From a bacterium (lineage in GTDB: Bacteria > Actinomycetota > Acidimicrobiia > Spongiisociales > Spongiisociaceae), in assembly GCA_026710435.1 (NCBI GenBank), contig JAPOQZ010000266.1, positions 19,409 through 83,408 on the forward strand: a DNA stretch of 64,000 nt, written 5' to 3'. The notes beneath the pieces were generated by a model. That model saw nothing but the letters and a program-made list of their open reading frames with translations. It ran no database searches and was not told the origin of the DNA. Shown piece after piece: positions 16,260-25,551 of the stretch (its first letter is position 1; each line of letters begins with the position of its first letter). Made by a program: the position numbers and the translations under genes.

Positions 16260-17252
16260 GTGGAGTCAAGCCGGTGTAGTTGGGCGGACAGCTCGGGGAG
16301 TGGTCGTATTCTGTTTTCCGAAGTAAGGCTAGGAACGATCTCGGTGGCGGACCTGGAGAGGTCCCAGGACTTCTATCACGGCGCATTCGGTTACCTGGCC
16401 AAGGGGACCGGTGTCCTGCGTGCTGAGGACGACGGCGGTCGGGTGGGGGAATCTTGGATGATGCCCGATGGCATGACAGCCCGCTTTGCGGTCGTCGGGC
16501 CGGCCCGCTGTGACAGTTGCCTGCTCCGCATCGTGGAGTTCGACGCGCCGGGTCAACCGATCTGGGATGACTTGCCGGCCGGGAAGGTGATAGGTCATTA
16601 CGCGCTGAACATACGGGTTCCCGAGATCCACACCGGCTGGGAGCGGATCGTCGCTGCCGGGGGGCGGATCAAGTCACCCCCGACGCACTGGCACCTGAGC
16701 GACGGCTCGGCCTGGGACTCCCAGATCTACGACCCCGATGGGATCCTGATCGATGCCTGGAGCGTGGAGGGGGAGATCGCGGAGAGGTTGGGAGCCGCGA
16801 TGGATCCGGCCAGCGAGTTGCAGACCATGGCACTCCACGTGGGTGATGCGGTCCGTTCGAAGGAGTTCTATCTGGGGTTCGGATACGGCGTCCTGTACGA
16901 CCAGCAAGTCAAAGGTCTGGAGGAGTTCTTCGGTGTGCCCGACGGTGTCGTCATGCACAACGTGAATCTGATCATGGAGCACACACCGGTCGGCAGGATG
17001 GAGATGAGCCAGTACCTCGGCCATCCGGGGATCGAGGTCAAGCCCCGGGCGGTTCCGCCGAACCACGGGATCCTGTCGGTCACCTTCGAGGCAGGCGATC
17101 TGCCGTCCGCTTCTGCCCATGTGGTCGACCTTGGCGCCGAGCCGATCGGGGGTCCGGCGACCTATGCAGTGCTCCCCTACGGACAGGTGGCGGCGTCCAC
17201 CTTCTTCGGACCGGACGGCGAGATGGTCGAAATCTTCGAAAGGATCGGATAG
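16260..17252 (+). CDS. Two-domain VOC family protein
   Basis: Up to 330 aa, with two vicinal-oxygen-chelate modules. The first starts at VRLGTISVADLERSQDFYHGAFGY and the second near residue 185 with LQTMALHVGDAVRSKEFYLGFGY. Each ends in an acidic strand (DPDGILIDAW; DGEMVEIFERIG). The length and duplicated layout recall type I extradiol dioxygenases and related glyoxalase-fold enzymes, but the usual His-His-Glu set is not clearly complete, so the reaction is open. The start is uncertain: GTG 16260 has no ribosome site and a shorter form starting near 16310 is possible. It is followed four bases later by an FAD dehydrogenase, then an amidohydrolase: one catabolic unit. Confidence 0.8.
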   Translation: MESSRCSWADSSGSGRILFSEVRLGTISVADLERSQDFYHGAFGYLAKGTGVLRAEDDGGRVGESWMMPDGMTARFAVVGPARCDSCLLRIVEFDAPGQPIWDDLPAGKVIGHYALNIRVPEIHTGWERIVAAGGRIKSPPTHWHLSDGSAWDSQIYDPDGILIDAWSVEGEIAERLGAAMDPASELQTMALHVGDAVRSKEFYLGFGYGVLYDQQVKGLEEFFGVPDGVVMHNVNLIMEHTPVGRMEMSQYLGHPGIEVKPRAVPPNHGILSVTFEAGDLPSASAHVVDLGAEPIGGPATYAVLPYGQVAASTFFGPDGEMVEIFERIG

Positions 17253-17256
17253 GGAC

Positions 17257-18672
17257 ATGGCAACCGTATGGGATGCCGTTGTCGTAGGAGCCGGGACGGC
17301 AGGCCTGCCCGCCGCCATATTCGCTGCCCGTCGCGGGATGCGGGTACTCGCCGTGGAGAAGAGCCACCAGGTCGGCGGAACCCTTTACCTCTCGGGTGGC
17401 CACATGAGCGCGGCCGGGACCCGCCACCAGGAGCGTCACGGGGTGGAGGACTCCCCCGAGGAGCACTTCCGCGACGTCATGGCTTTTTCGGAAGGCAAGG
17501 CCAACCGGGACCTGGTCCGTCTCGCCACCGGCAACGCCGCGGGCACTATCGACTGGCTCGACGATCTGGGCTTCGACTTCTCGCCGGAGTGCCCCGCTCC
17601 GACCGTCCATTTCCACCACAACCCCTACTCCAAGGCACGCATGCACTGGGGAACGCGCGCCGGGTACTCGATCCTGGACCTGGTGGTCCCGGAGTTCGAG
17701 TCCGTGGTCGCCGACGGCTCGGTCGAGTTGGCGCTCAACACCAGCCTTGTTGGGCTGGACCGGAGGGGCAATCGGGCATGGGGCGTTCTGGTTGACGGGC
17801 CGGACGGCCGGACGGTACACACCGCTCGGGCGGTTGTTCTCACTGCCGGTGGCTATACGGCCAATCCCGAAATGTTCAGGGATCTGAGCAGCGGCCGGCT
17901 GGTTTCTCCCGGGCTGCTCACCGTGACCGGGGACGCTCACCGCATCGTCGCCGAGTTGGGTGGAAGCCTGCGCAACGGTCACCGCTGGCTGCCGACCTTC
18001 GGCGGTATCGAAGATCCGGATACACCGCATCGGGCTGTTCACACCGACTACTGGGCATCCCTCGCTCCCCAGGTCCGACCGCCCTGGGAGGTCTACGTGA
18101 ACCGAGCCGGAAGGCGGTTCATGTCGGAGGAGGAGGGCGACGAGGTCACACGGGGTAGAGCCCTCCGAGCGCAGCCGGGTCAGGTCTTCTGGGTGGTGTT
18201 CGACGAGGCTGCCCTCGACCGCGCGCCACCCCTGCTCCCCGGCTGGGGTGCCGAAGGGGTCCGTTCCCGGGCCGGAGACTCCCCTCCACTGTTCAAGGGC
18301 GGATCGCTGGAGGACTTGGCGGCTGTGGCCGGGATCGATCCTGCCGGCCTCGTTGCGACCGTCTCGGCCTACAACGCAGCAATCGGTGGTGCGCCCGACG
18401 AGTTGGGGCGGAGGCACCTGCCCCTTGCCATCGAGACACCGCCTTTCTACGCGGTGGAGAACCATGCCACGACGCTGCGCACCCCGGCCGGCGCGACGGT
18501 CGACGCCGCTCTCCGGGTGCTCGACGCCAAGGGTCGTCCATTCGGCGGGCTGTACGCCGCGGGCGAGACTCTGGGTAGTGCGGTGTTCAGTGGTGGTGGA
18601 GCAGCGGCCGGGATGAGCATCACGCCGGCGATGACGTTCGGCCGGTTGCTGGGATCGAGCCTGATCTCGTAG
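17257..18672 (+). CDS. FAD-dependent oxidoreductase (fumarate reductase/ketosteroid dehydrogenase-like)
   Basis: A 471-aa flavoprotein. The N-terminus has the dinucleotide-binding fold AVVVGAGTAGLPAAIFAARRG (GxGxxG at 11-16) with the acidic end at VEKS. The middle carries the FAD_binding_2 features AVVLTAGGY (approximately 190-200) and TGDAHRIVAELGG. The C-terminus has GLYAAGETLGS ... SGGGAAAGMSI, the second FAD contact. This organisation belongs to flavin enzymes that reduce or dehydrogenate alpha,beta C-C bonds next to a carbonyl. It lies between the VOC and amidohydrolase genes with gaps of four and 25 bases, so a shared degradative pathway is likely. The substrate is unknown. Confidence 0.85.
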   Translation: MATVWDAVVVGAGTAGLPAAIFAARRGMRVLAVEKSHQVGGTLYLSGGHMSAAGTRHQERHGVEDSPEEHFRDVMAFSEGKANRDLVRLATGNAAGTIDWLDDLGFDFSPECPAPTVHFHHNPYSKARMHWGTRAGYSILDLVVPEFESVVADGSVELALNTSLVGLDRRGNRAWGVLVDGPDGRTVHTARAVVLTAGGYTANPEMFRDLSSGRLVSPGLLTVTGDAHRIVAELGGSLRNGHRWLPTFGGIEDPDTPHRAVHTDYWASLAPQVRPPWEVYVNRAGRRFMSEEEGDEVTRGRALRAQPGQVFWVVFDEAALDRAPPLLPGWGAEGVRSRAGDSPPLFKGGSLEDLAAVAGIDPAGLVATVSAYNAAIGGAPDELGRRHLPLAIETPPFYAVENHATTLRTPAGATVDAALRVLDAKGRPFGGLYAAGETLGSAVFSGGGAAAGMSITPAMTFGRLLGSSLIS

Positions 18673-18697
18673 GTTTCTTTGATCGTAAGGAGTTCCA

Positions 18698-19843
18698 ATG
18701 CCTGAGAACGGACGCCGCGCTATCGACGCAGACTCCCATGTGGGTCTGGCGCTGGACACATGGGACCGCTTCCTCGATCCGAGCCTGAGGGATCATCCCC
18801 GGCGCCCCCGCTTCGAGGAGGCCGACGGCATCCACTACTTCCTGGCGGACCGGTACCGGTGGCCGTCGCATACGGGACGGTTGCCGTACCGCACCCCCTC
18901 CGGTTACGCGCCGGGTCCCCGGGGAGGCGTGGACGCCGACTACCGCATGGAGGACTTCATGGACCCCGAAGGAGTCGATCGGGGAATGCTCATGCCGGGC
19001 CGGTTCATGTCGGCGGTTTCCTACTTCGAGGACATCGAGATCGGCAACGCCCAGGCCAGGGCCTACAACGACTGGCTGGCTGACTTCTGCAGCTCCCACC
19101 CGAACCGGCTGTTCGGGTTCGGGGTGATCAACGTGGCCGATCCATCCGGGGCGGTGGAGGAGATGCGCCGCTGCGTCCATGAACTGGGTTTTCCAGCCAT
19201 CTACATGTCGCCTTCGGTGGTCGGACGGGATCCGGACGAGTACCGGGTCATGTCCGACGAGCACTTCTATCCCATGTACGAGGAAGCCGCCCGGCTCGAC
19301 GTTCCGCTGTCGATCCACGCCTTCAGCGATCCCAACGTCGAAGGACATTCCCACAACTGGCCGAGATCCGGCTCCCTTCTTTGGAGCGACATCGTCGGCT
19401 TCCCGTTCCAGGGCATGCAGGTGTTCGTCAACCTGGTGCTCGGCGGAGTGTGCGACGCCTTCCCCGAGACCAAGTTCGGGATCTTCGAATCGGGTCTCGG
19501 ATGGATGCCGATGGTCATAGACCGCATCCACGAACGTCGGGAGAAGTTCACCGAACTGGTCAGGATGGCGGCTCCGGACATGGAACTCCTCCCCGAGGAG
19601 TACATCCAGCGCCAGATCTGGATGGGCTTCGAGCCCGAGGATCCGTTCCTACCTGACTTCATCAAATGGACGGGGGCGCCGGAGCGGACCCTACTCTCGA
19701 TCGACTACCCCCACCTCGACTACGAGCCCGGCCAGCTCGAGGGATTCCGCGCCCGAGGCGATGTGTCGGAGGACCACATCAGGCTGGCCGAGTGGGACAA
19801 CTCCATCGAGTACTTCAAGTGGGAGGGAACAGCGGCCCGGTAG
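18698..19843 (+). CDS. Amidohydrolase-2 family protein
   Basis: A 381-aa metal-dependent TIM-barrel protein. The N-terminal IDADSHV (9-15) corresponds to the DxHxx metal motif of this subfamily. PLSIHAFSD supplies the central His, and LSIDYPHLDYE near residue 330 carries the conserved Asp (usually GSDYPH). Length and motif order match bacterial amidohydrolase-2/decarboxylase-like enzymes acting on ring-cleavage or cyclic products. The start ATG follows AAGGAG. It is probably the third gene of the VOC-FAD dehydrogenase-amidohydrolase set. It is more complete than the related protein at 3764 because its N-terminal metal motif is retained. Confidence 0.85.
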   Translation: MPENGRRAIDADSHVGLALDTWDRFLDPSLRDHPRRPRFEEADGIHYFLADRYRWPSHTGRLPYRTPSGYAPGPRGGVDADYRMEDFMDPEGVDRGMLMPGRFMSAVSYFEDIEIGNAQARAYNDWLADFCSSHPNRLFGFGVINVADPSGAVEEMRRCVHELGFPAIYMSPSVVGRDPDEYRVMSDEHFYPMYEEAARLDVPLSIHAFSDPNVEGHSHNWPRSGSLLWSDIVGFPFQGMQVFVNLVLGGVCDAFPETKFGIFESGLGWMPMVIDRIHERREKFTELVRMAAPDMELLPEEYIQRQIWMGFEPEDPFLPDFIKWTGAPERTLLSIDYPHLDYEPGQLEGFRARGDVSEDHIRLAEWDNSIEYFKWEGTAAR

Positions 19844-19882
19844 CGGTCGCGCGGATAGCATTCACCCGGTTGGAGGTAAGAG

Positions 19883-20274
19883 TTGTCCGTTCCAGTCCGG
19901 TTGACCGGGGTCACCAAACGCTATGGAAAGGCGAGGGGGGTCATAGACCTCGATCTGGAGGTGCGGGCAGGGGAGGTTTTCGGGTACGGGGCCTCTCTGC
20001 GGGGGTGGTGAGCTTTGTGGCCGCCGGGTCTTACCTGATCAACTCCCTGGGAGGCTTGGTGGAGGGATTGGAGACTTTGAGGCCCTTCTCTCCCTTTTAC
20101 TACTCCGGCGCCTCCAATCCCCTTCGCAACGGTCTCGATGGTCGGCACGCTCTGGTACTGGCGGGGGCTGCGGTTCTCTTGCTCGGCCTAGCCGTGCTGG
20201 CCGTGCGCAGCCGCGACTTAGGGATTGGTGGGATACGACTGCCGGTACTTCGGGTCGGAAAGGCGTCCGGCTGA
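19883..20274 (+). pseudogene. Collapsed ABC exporter: ATPase start joined to permease end
   Basis: From TTG 19883, preceded by GGAGGT, about 34 residues match the start of an ABC ATPase (VRLTGVTKRYGKARGVIDLD, then LEVRAGEVFG, just before where Walker A should come). The frame then runs into junk and stops at 20009-20011. In a second frame the sequence resumes as the C-terminal part of an ABC-2 type permease: VSFVAAGSYLINSLG, LRPFSPFYY, NPLRNGLD, then a membrane helix and RSRDLGIGG, ending at 20274. A deletion with its junction near 19975-19993 has removed most of both genes. This is a deletion scar of an ATPase-permease exporter pair and is not functional. Confidence 0.75.
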
Positions 20275-20325
20275 GTACCTGGCCGGGGTCACGGCGGACC
20301 GCTGAATCGCGCAGCCTCATCAAGT

Positions 20326-20532
20326 CTTCCTCACTCTTCCTGTTTCCAGGTAGACCCGTGGCAGCATGCACATCAACCACATCCATCGCGACCGGGCCTG
20401 GCATCACCCCACGGGTGCAGGTCGCGCCGGGCCGCGAACGGACAATCGAGGGGGCCGGAATCCCTGGTCAGAAGCTCGTATCCCACCACCTCATTCGCCC
20501 GGTGCAAACCCGTGGATGAAGAGTCGGGGCTA
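20326..20532 (+). mobile_element. Repeat family B copy 3 (diverged left end)
   Basis: The right end (GATGAAGAGTCGGGGC, then TA at 20531-20532) and interior (GGGTGCAGGTCGCGCCGGGCC; ATCCCTGGTCAGAAGCTC) are clear. The left terminus near 20326 is mutated and the flanking TA is not preserved. Confidence 0.65.
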
Positions 20533-20545
20533 GCAAACCAGCGCA

Positions 20546-20579
20546 AGAGAAGCGGCGCCTCGAAAGGCGCCGCTTCTCT
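20546..20579. terminator. Rho-independent-type hairpin
   Basis: A perfect 15-bp stem (AGAGAAGCGGCGCCT and its complement) closes a CGAA loop. It lies 21 bases past the stop of the substrate-binding-protein gene at 20601 (minus strand). There is no long T-tract on either side, but the stem is strong enough to end transcription. Confidence 0.7.
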
Positions 20580-20600
20580 CTCACATGGTGAGGTCTTCGT

Positions 20601-22319
20601 CTAGGCGAAGCTCCACTCCTGCTGGCGGACGTGGTTTACCTGTAGCAGGCCCTGGTCTATGCCCTGCAGGTTGTTGGCATGCGCCGCAATCAGCGGCGGG
20701 TACACCGGGGGGACCGATACGGCATCCTCGGCGACGAGCCGGTTGCCTTCCTTCCACAGCTCGATCTGGCGGTTCACGTCGTCGGTGGCGTCCACCTCGT
20801 CGAGGATCGCGTCGAGCCGGGGGTTGTTGTACTTATGGAAGTTCGCCGGGTCCTGCGAATGGTTGACCCCTAGGACCACCCATGGGGTGTTCCCCGCCGA
20901 GTAGCCCTCCTGGCTGGCTACCGAGATCACGTTGAACCCTCCGGTGACCCAGCGGTTCACCCATGGGCCGCTGTCCAGGATGACCAGGTTGGCCTTCAGG
21001 CCCGCTGCCAGCCAGTCGTTGGTCATGGCGACCATCGTGTCCCGGGTGAGGTTGTCGTTCTGGATCACGACGTCGAAGTCAATGACATCGTCCTCGCCGT
21101 AGCCTGCCTGGGAAAGGAGCGCGCGTGCCTGCTCGATGTCCGGATCGTCCGGGTAGGGCCGGTAGTCGGGGTCGTACCCCAGGGAGGCCGAGTGGAGAGG
21201 CCCGGAAGCCGTTACCGCTTTGCCCTGGAAGACCACGTCGTTGACCCGTCGCCGGTTCATCGAGAAGGCGATCGCCTGGCGGACCAGCAGGTTGTCCGTC
21301 GGTGGGTTCTCCACCTGCTCGAACCACAGGATGTCCACCGGTGCGTTGGCCACGAGGGTGGTCAGGTTTGCCTGAGCCTCCAAGACGGGCAAGTCGCTGA
21401 ACCTCGGATCCCCTAGGTAATGGGACCGGCCACTGAGTAGGTTGACCAGGCGCGCTCCGGGATCGGGGACGAAGTTGAAGCGGATGTCCCTGATGGCGGG
21501 CACATGCCCCGACCAGTGGTTCTCGTTGGCTGCCAACGTGGCGAACTGGCCGTCCACGAACTCGCTGAAGACGTAAGGGCCGGAACCCATGTGGCTGTCG
21601 TTGACCTCGAACCAGTCACGGTGCCGGATGTTGATCAGGGCCATCTTCGACAGCAGGAAGCTGTACGGCCGGTTCAGGTTGAAACGTACAGTCAGGTTGT
21701 CAACCGCTTCTATCGAGTCCACCGCACGCAGGTGGGAGCGCCAGATCCCGTTGTTCTGGACGAACGTATACAGATCCGCCACTGCCTGAGCGTCGAGAGC
21801 ATCGCCGTTGTGGAACGTGACACCGTCCTTGATCGTTACCTCCACCGTGAGGTCGTCGATCTTGTTGGGCATGCCGGCTGCGAGCCGGGGGACGATGTTG
21901 ACGTTGCTGTCCCAGTCGTACAGCTTGTCCTCGACCATGTCCGCTATCCACTTCTGGTTCTGGATGTTCTGGACTGTCGAGTTGATGACCCTCGGTTGGA
22001 TACCCATCTCGAAGATCAGCGTTGGCTGGACAGCGGCCGGGGCCTGGGACGTCGTCGTGGCCGGAGCCGCAGTCGTGGTGGTGGTCTCCGGAGCCGCGGC
22101 TGCCGCGGTCGTAGTGGTCGCGGCGGCCGTTGTGGCCGGAGCCGTTGTCGCGGGAGCCACCGTTGTCGTACCCGAGTCCGTACCGCAGGCGACAAGCGTG
22201 AGGCCCGCCGCGCTTGCCCAGGCCGATGTCTTGAGGAAGTCGCGGCGGGACATCCCGAGGGCCCGCCGACCTTCCTCGATGACGGACTCCTGCCTCTCGC
22301 GTCTCTTACGCTCTGACAT
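20601..22319 (-). CDS. ABC transporter substrate-binding lipoprotein, family 5 (peptide/nickel type)
   Basis: A 572-aa extracytoplasmic solute receptor. The N-terminus has a twin-arginine signal (SRRDFLK, residues 24-30) running into a hydrophobic stretch and a lipobox LVAC (42-45), so it should be exported folded by Tat and lipidated at Cys45. A long Thr/Ala/Pro-rich linker (about 50-95) follows. The mature part has the SBP_bac_5 pattern, for example VEVTIKDGVTFHNGDALDA and the later QAIAFSMNRRRVNDV. No permease or ATPase gene is adjacent. The Dpp-type permease pair at 37412-39318 lies far away and is a possible partner. The ligand may be a peptide, an opine-like compound or another oligomer. 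Confidence 0.9.
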   Translation of the reverse strand: MSERKRRERQESVIEEGRRALGMSRRDFLKTSAWASAAGLTLVACGTDSGTTTVAPATTAPATTAAATTTTAAAAAPETTTTTAAPATTTSQAPAAVQPTLIFEMGIQPRVINSTVQNIQNQKWIADMVEDKLYDWDSNVNIVPRLAAGMPNKIDDLTVEVTIKDGVTFHNGDALDAQAVADLYTFVQNNGIWRSHLRAVDSIEAVDNLTVRFNLNRPYSFLLSKMALINIRHRDWFEVNDSHMGSGPYVFSEFVDGQFATLAANENHWSGHVPAIRDIRFNFVPDPGARLVNLLSGRSHYLGDPRFSDLPVLEAQANLTTLVANAPVDILWFEQVENPPTDNLLVRQAIAFSMNRRRVNDVVFQGKAVTASGPLHSASLGYDPDYRPYPDDPDIEQARALLSQAGYGEDDVIDFDVVIQNDNLTRDTMVAMTNDWLAAGLKANLVILDSGPWVNRWVTGGFNVISVASQEGYSAGNTPWVVLGVNHSQDPANFHKYNNPRLDAILDEVDATDDVNRQIELWKEGNRLVAEDAVSVPPVYPPLIAAHANNLQGIDQGLLQVNHVRQQEWSFA

Positions 22320-22527
22320 TGTGGACTGTCCCTCCTCCGCGCCGCCCGCGCGTCGCCAATACGACGGTCGCTGCGAATACTAACCCCTCCCCATTTTGCG
22401 TGTACTGCCTGGCTGCGACGCATCGGGTGCCTACGGCTAGCGTTGGGTGTAGGAGCATCCGTGGGGTTGTTGTGGCCGGGGGTAAGTCCTCGCTCAGGCT
22501 GTGGCAACGGGCAGCAGGGAGGTCTCG

Positions 22528-23187
22528 GTGGATGTTTTCGACGTGATGCGAACCCAGCGAAGCGTCAAGCGGTTCCGCTCCGATCCGGTCGATCGGGCGG
22601 ACATAGAGGCGATGATCACCGCGGCGACCTGGGCGCCCAACGGCAGCAACCGCCAAGCGTGGGAATTCATCGTGGTCGACGATCCCGTCACGAAGAAGGC
22701 CTTGGCGGATGTCTACCGGGATGCCTGGAATCTGCTGTACGAGCAAAGGAGCACCCGGCGCAGTTTCCACGACCCGCGAACGGCTCCGGCCAAGATGATG
22801 AGCGACTCGCAACACCTCTGCGAGCATCTCGAGCAGGTGCCCGTTCTCATCCTCGTCTGCATGGACACCGACCGGAACCTGGTTTCCACCGACGGCGTCA
22901 TGCGGATGTACTGGGAGGAGGGAAACTACACATCCACCCTTCCCGGCGTCCAGAATCTGATGATCGCCGCCCGCGCCCTCGGCATCGGGACCTGCCTGAC
23001 GACAGCCCTGAACGTGTTCGGCGAGAAGGCCAAGGACATACTCGGGCTTCCCGACGCGCTCCGCACCATAGCTCTCATCCCGGTGGGGTATCCGGAGGTC
23101 GACTTCAAGCCGGTCAACCGGATACCGGCCGAGGAATCGACACATTGGAACCGTTGGGGCCGACGTAGCCCCTCCGGGTCGGGGTAG
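22528..23187 (+). CDS. Nitroreductase family protein
   Basis: A 219-aa FMN-dependent nitroreductase-fold protein. The chosen start is GTG 22528, six bases after GGGAGG, giving VDVFDVMRTQRSVKRFRSDPV. RSVKRF is the canonical RSxRxF FMN-phosphate contact (11-16). WAPNGSNRQAWEFIVV (35-50) is the conserved PSxxNxQPW-type region, and GIGTCLTTAL near 165 is the second FMN loop. Family members reduce nitro groups, quinones or enones with NAD(P)H; some dehalogenate. It lies upstream of the DUF-like protein and tandem alpha/beta protein, all on the plus strand, and is divergent from the binding-protein gene. Confidence 0.9.
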   Translation: MDVFDVMRTQRSVKRFRSDPVDRADIEAMITAATWAPNGSNRQAWEFIVVDDPVTKKALADVYRDAWNLLYEQRSTRRSFHDPRTAPAKMMSDSQHLCEHLEQVPVLILVCMDTDRNLVSTDGVMRMYWEEGNYTSTLPGVQNLMIAARALGIGTCLTTALNVFGEKAKDILGLPDALRTIALIPVGYPEVDFKPVNRIPAEESTHWNRWGRRSPSGSG

Positions 23188-23224
23188 GGTCGGCGAATCC
23201 GGACGCGGGGGAGGAGGACGGCTC

Positions 23225-23905
23225 GTGCGGCACAGGATGTACAGGGGACGGATCGACTACGTTCATCGTTCCGACGGGGAGATCGGCCGGGAGTGGTTCA
23301 GTGTGACCGTCCAGCCCAACGGGGACCGGACGTTGCGCGCCCACTGCGAGATGGACGATGTGGAACTACTGCGCGACGTCGTGCAGACTCTCGACGGCGA
23401 CTGGCTTCTGGTGGACGTCTTCGTGAGGCTCACCCAGTATGGACGGTTCGTCGGGAGCGGCTGGTTCAACTTCGAGGATGACGGCATCCAGTGCGAGTCG
23501 GTCACCGCCGACGCCGGCCGCGTATCCCAGTGGGTTCCCACGGAGGGCCGGGTGCGGCTCTTTGCCAGCCACCCTCTGGCGGCGGACGGGATGCAGTGCG
23601 CTGGTTACGACCATGGATCCGACGAGCGGATTCAGACCATCCGTCCCTGGGCCAATCCGTCTCCCCGGCCGGACGGAGCTTCGGGTCCCATCGCCGCGAT
23701 CGGCAAGAAGGTAATCGAATATGTGGGGGAGGAGGAGATCACCGTCCCGGCCGGGACGTTCGAGACGCGGCACTACCTGCTCCATCCGTCCAGGCCCGAA
23801 TGGACGCCGCTGGAGACGTGGGTCACCGGACCCGACTACGTATTCGTCAAGTTGAGCTGGGACGTTCTGGAAGCCGATTACGTCTTGGCGGAACTGGAAC
23901 TCTGA
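23225..23905 (+). CDS. Uncharacterised beta-rich protein (DUF3108-like)
   Basis: A 226-aa protein with mostly beta-strand character. The C-terminal portion (EEITVPAGTFETRHYLLHP ... PLETWVTGPDYVFVKLSWD) resembles the end of DUF3108-type or lipocalin-like proteins, in which the 'VPAGxFxtxxY' strand is conserved. It has no signal peptide. GTG 23225 is preceded by GGGAGGAGG with a slightly long spacer; ATG 23237 is an alternative. Its stop overlaps the start region of the tandem alpha/beta gene, so they are co-translated. It may bind or modify the same small molecule as its partners. Function not assigned. Confidence 0.6.
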   Translation: MRHRMYRGRIDYVHRSDGEIGREWFSVTVQPNGDRTLRAHCEMDDVELLRDVVQTLDGDWLLVDVFVRLTQYGRFVGSGWFNFEDDGIQCESVTADAGRVSQWVPTEGRVRLFASHPLAADGMQCAGYDHGSDERIQTIRPWANPSPRPDGASGPIAAIGKKVIEYVGEEEITVPAGTFETRHYLLHPSRPEWTPLETWVTGPDYVFVKLSWDVLEADYVLAELEL

Positions 23906-25551
23906 TCGCCGCGGAGGCGGTACGGCGCCGGTTCATCGACATCGGTGGGCGGCGGCTCCAGTACCGGATCGCCGGTGAAGGGCCGCCGGTGGTCGTGCTC
24001 CACGACGTACCCGGCTCATCGACCCAAGTGGCCGGCCTAGCGGCCGAGTTGGCCAGAACCAGACGGGTGTACGTTCCGGACGCACCCGGTCACGGACTCT
24101 CATCCTCCACAGGCTCGGCCGAGGACCTGCCTGCCTTCTCCGAGTCGATCGTAGGGTTCGTCGAAGCTCTCGGTCTTGGCAGGGTCCCGCTGGTCGCCCC
24201 CGGCGTCGGGGGGCTCCTCGCGTTGACGGTGGCAGCCACCGACCCGGCGCGGTTCCCCGTCGTGGCCGACGACACCGTACTCACCTCCCGTGAGCGGCGG
24301 GTCCGGCTAGCGGAACACGGATACCCGTCTTTCTCCCCGCGTCTCGACGGCAGCCATCTTCCGGCGGCATGGCACTGGGCGCGAAGCCGCTTCATGTACC
24401 GGGCGCCTTCCGGTGGTACCGCCGAGGACCGGGTCCGGGCCGACCTTCCGTCTCCGGAATGGCTCAGTGACCTGGTGGTGGCGATCCTCCGGACCGGAGA
24501 CGGCTACGCGGACCTCGCCCGCCGGGCGCTGCTGCAGGATCCCGGTCCGGCGCTCCGGGCCTTGGAGGAAGGCGGCACGTTGCACGTGGCCGACTTCGGT
24601 CCTCCGGAATCCCCTTCGGATGCTGTCCTGCAGGCGGTGGAAGCCGTCGGCGATCTCTCGCCCGCTCCCGCACTTCCGTCCCAACCCGGGTCATTGCGCG
24701 GTTCCATCTCGCGGATGTTCGTCGACACCCCGCAGGGCCAACTGCATCTGAGACGATCGGGTAGCGGTGGTACGCCCCTGTTGATGATCCACCAGTCGCC
24801 CGGTTCGGCCGAGAGTCTGGAGACCATGATCTCCTGCCTAGCATCCGACCGGCTCGTCCTGGCGCCCGACACGCTCGGAAACGGCCACTCGGACAAACCT
24901 CCGGTGGACAGCGCCGACATCGGCTACTACTCCGACGTCTTGTCGGATGCCTTGAGCGAGCTGGGCATCGAAAGGGTCGACGTCTGGGGATCTCACACCG
25001 GAGCTCTCATCGCGATGGAGTTCGCCGTCCGGTATCCGGAACGGGTTCGGGCGGTCGGCATGGACGGGATCACGTTGTTCGATCCCGCCTTCGTCCGGGA
25101 GGCCCTCGCCAACTACTTCCCGCCTCTGGAGCCGGACATGCACGGGCTGCACCTCCTCCGAGCCTGGCTTATCCGTCTGGACATGTACCTGTACTGGCCC
25201 TGGTACAACCACACCGCCGCGGGCTCCAACATACGACCGCTACCCGATGTCGCAGCTCTGAAACAGTGGGCCGACGACCTGCTGGCGAGCGGGCGCAGCT
25301 GGCGCGTTGCCTACCGGGCCGCCTTCGAGTACCAGACTCGGGACCGCCTCCCGCTGCTGGCCCGGCCGACCCTCCTGGCCACGTCGCCGGTCGATCCGCT
25401 CCGTTTCTACTCCCAGGAGGCGGCACGGATCAGCAGCGCCGTCACGCTGGCCGAATCGGAAGGCTACGCCACTCCGGAGGCCTCGCGGCGCACCGCCGAG
25501 GTATACAGGGGTTTCTTCGACCGTCACGACGAACAGGAGTGCCATGTCTGA
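23902..25551 (+). CDS. Tandem alpha/beta-hydrolase-fold protein (two domains)
   Basis: About 549 aa with two consecutive alpha/beta-hydrolase domains. Domain 1 (about 10-230) has VVVLHDVPGSS and DAPGHG, but its elbow reads APGVGG with no nucleophile. Domain 2 (about 271-549) has LLMIHQSPGS, DTLGNGHSD and the elbow GSHTGA with His365 in the nucleophile position, the same change as in the proteins at 9466 and 43040. The usual C-terminal catalytic His is not evident. The start is uncertain: a CTG at 23902 overlaps the previous stop, or a GTG at 23818. The stop overlaps the next VOC start (ATG 25544), so the genes are tightly coupled. Confidence 0.75.
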   Translation: MIAAEAVRRRFIDIGGRRLQYRIAGEGPPVVVLHDVPGSSTQVAGLAAELARTRRVYVPDAPGHGLSSSTGSAEDLPAFSESIVGFVEALGLGRVPLVAPGVGGLLALTVAATDPARFPVVADDTVLTSRERRVRLAEHGYPSFSPRLDGSHLPAAWHWARSRFMYRAPSGGTAEDRVRADLPSPEWLSDLVVAILRTGDGYADLARRALLQDPGPALRALEEGGTLHVADFGPPESPSDAVLQAVEAVGDLSPAPALPSQPGSLRGSISRMFVDTPQGQLHLRRSGSGGTPLLMIHQSPGSAESLETMISCLASDRLVLAPDTLGNGHSDKPPVDSADIGYYSDVLSDALSELGIERVDVWGSHTGALIAMEFAVRYPERVRAVGMDGITLFDPAFVREALANYFPPLEPDMHGLHLLRAWLIRLDMYLYWPWYNHTAAGSNIRPLPDVAALKQWADDLLASGRSWRVAYRAAFEYQTRDRLPLLARPTLLATSPVDPLRFYSQEAARISSAVTLAESEGYATPEASRRTAEVYRGFFDRHDEQECHV

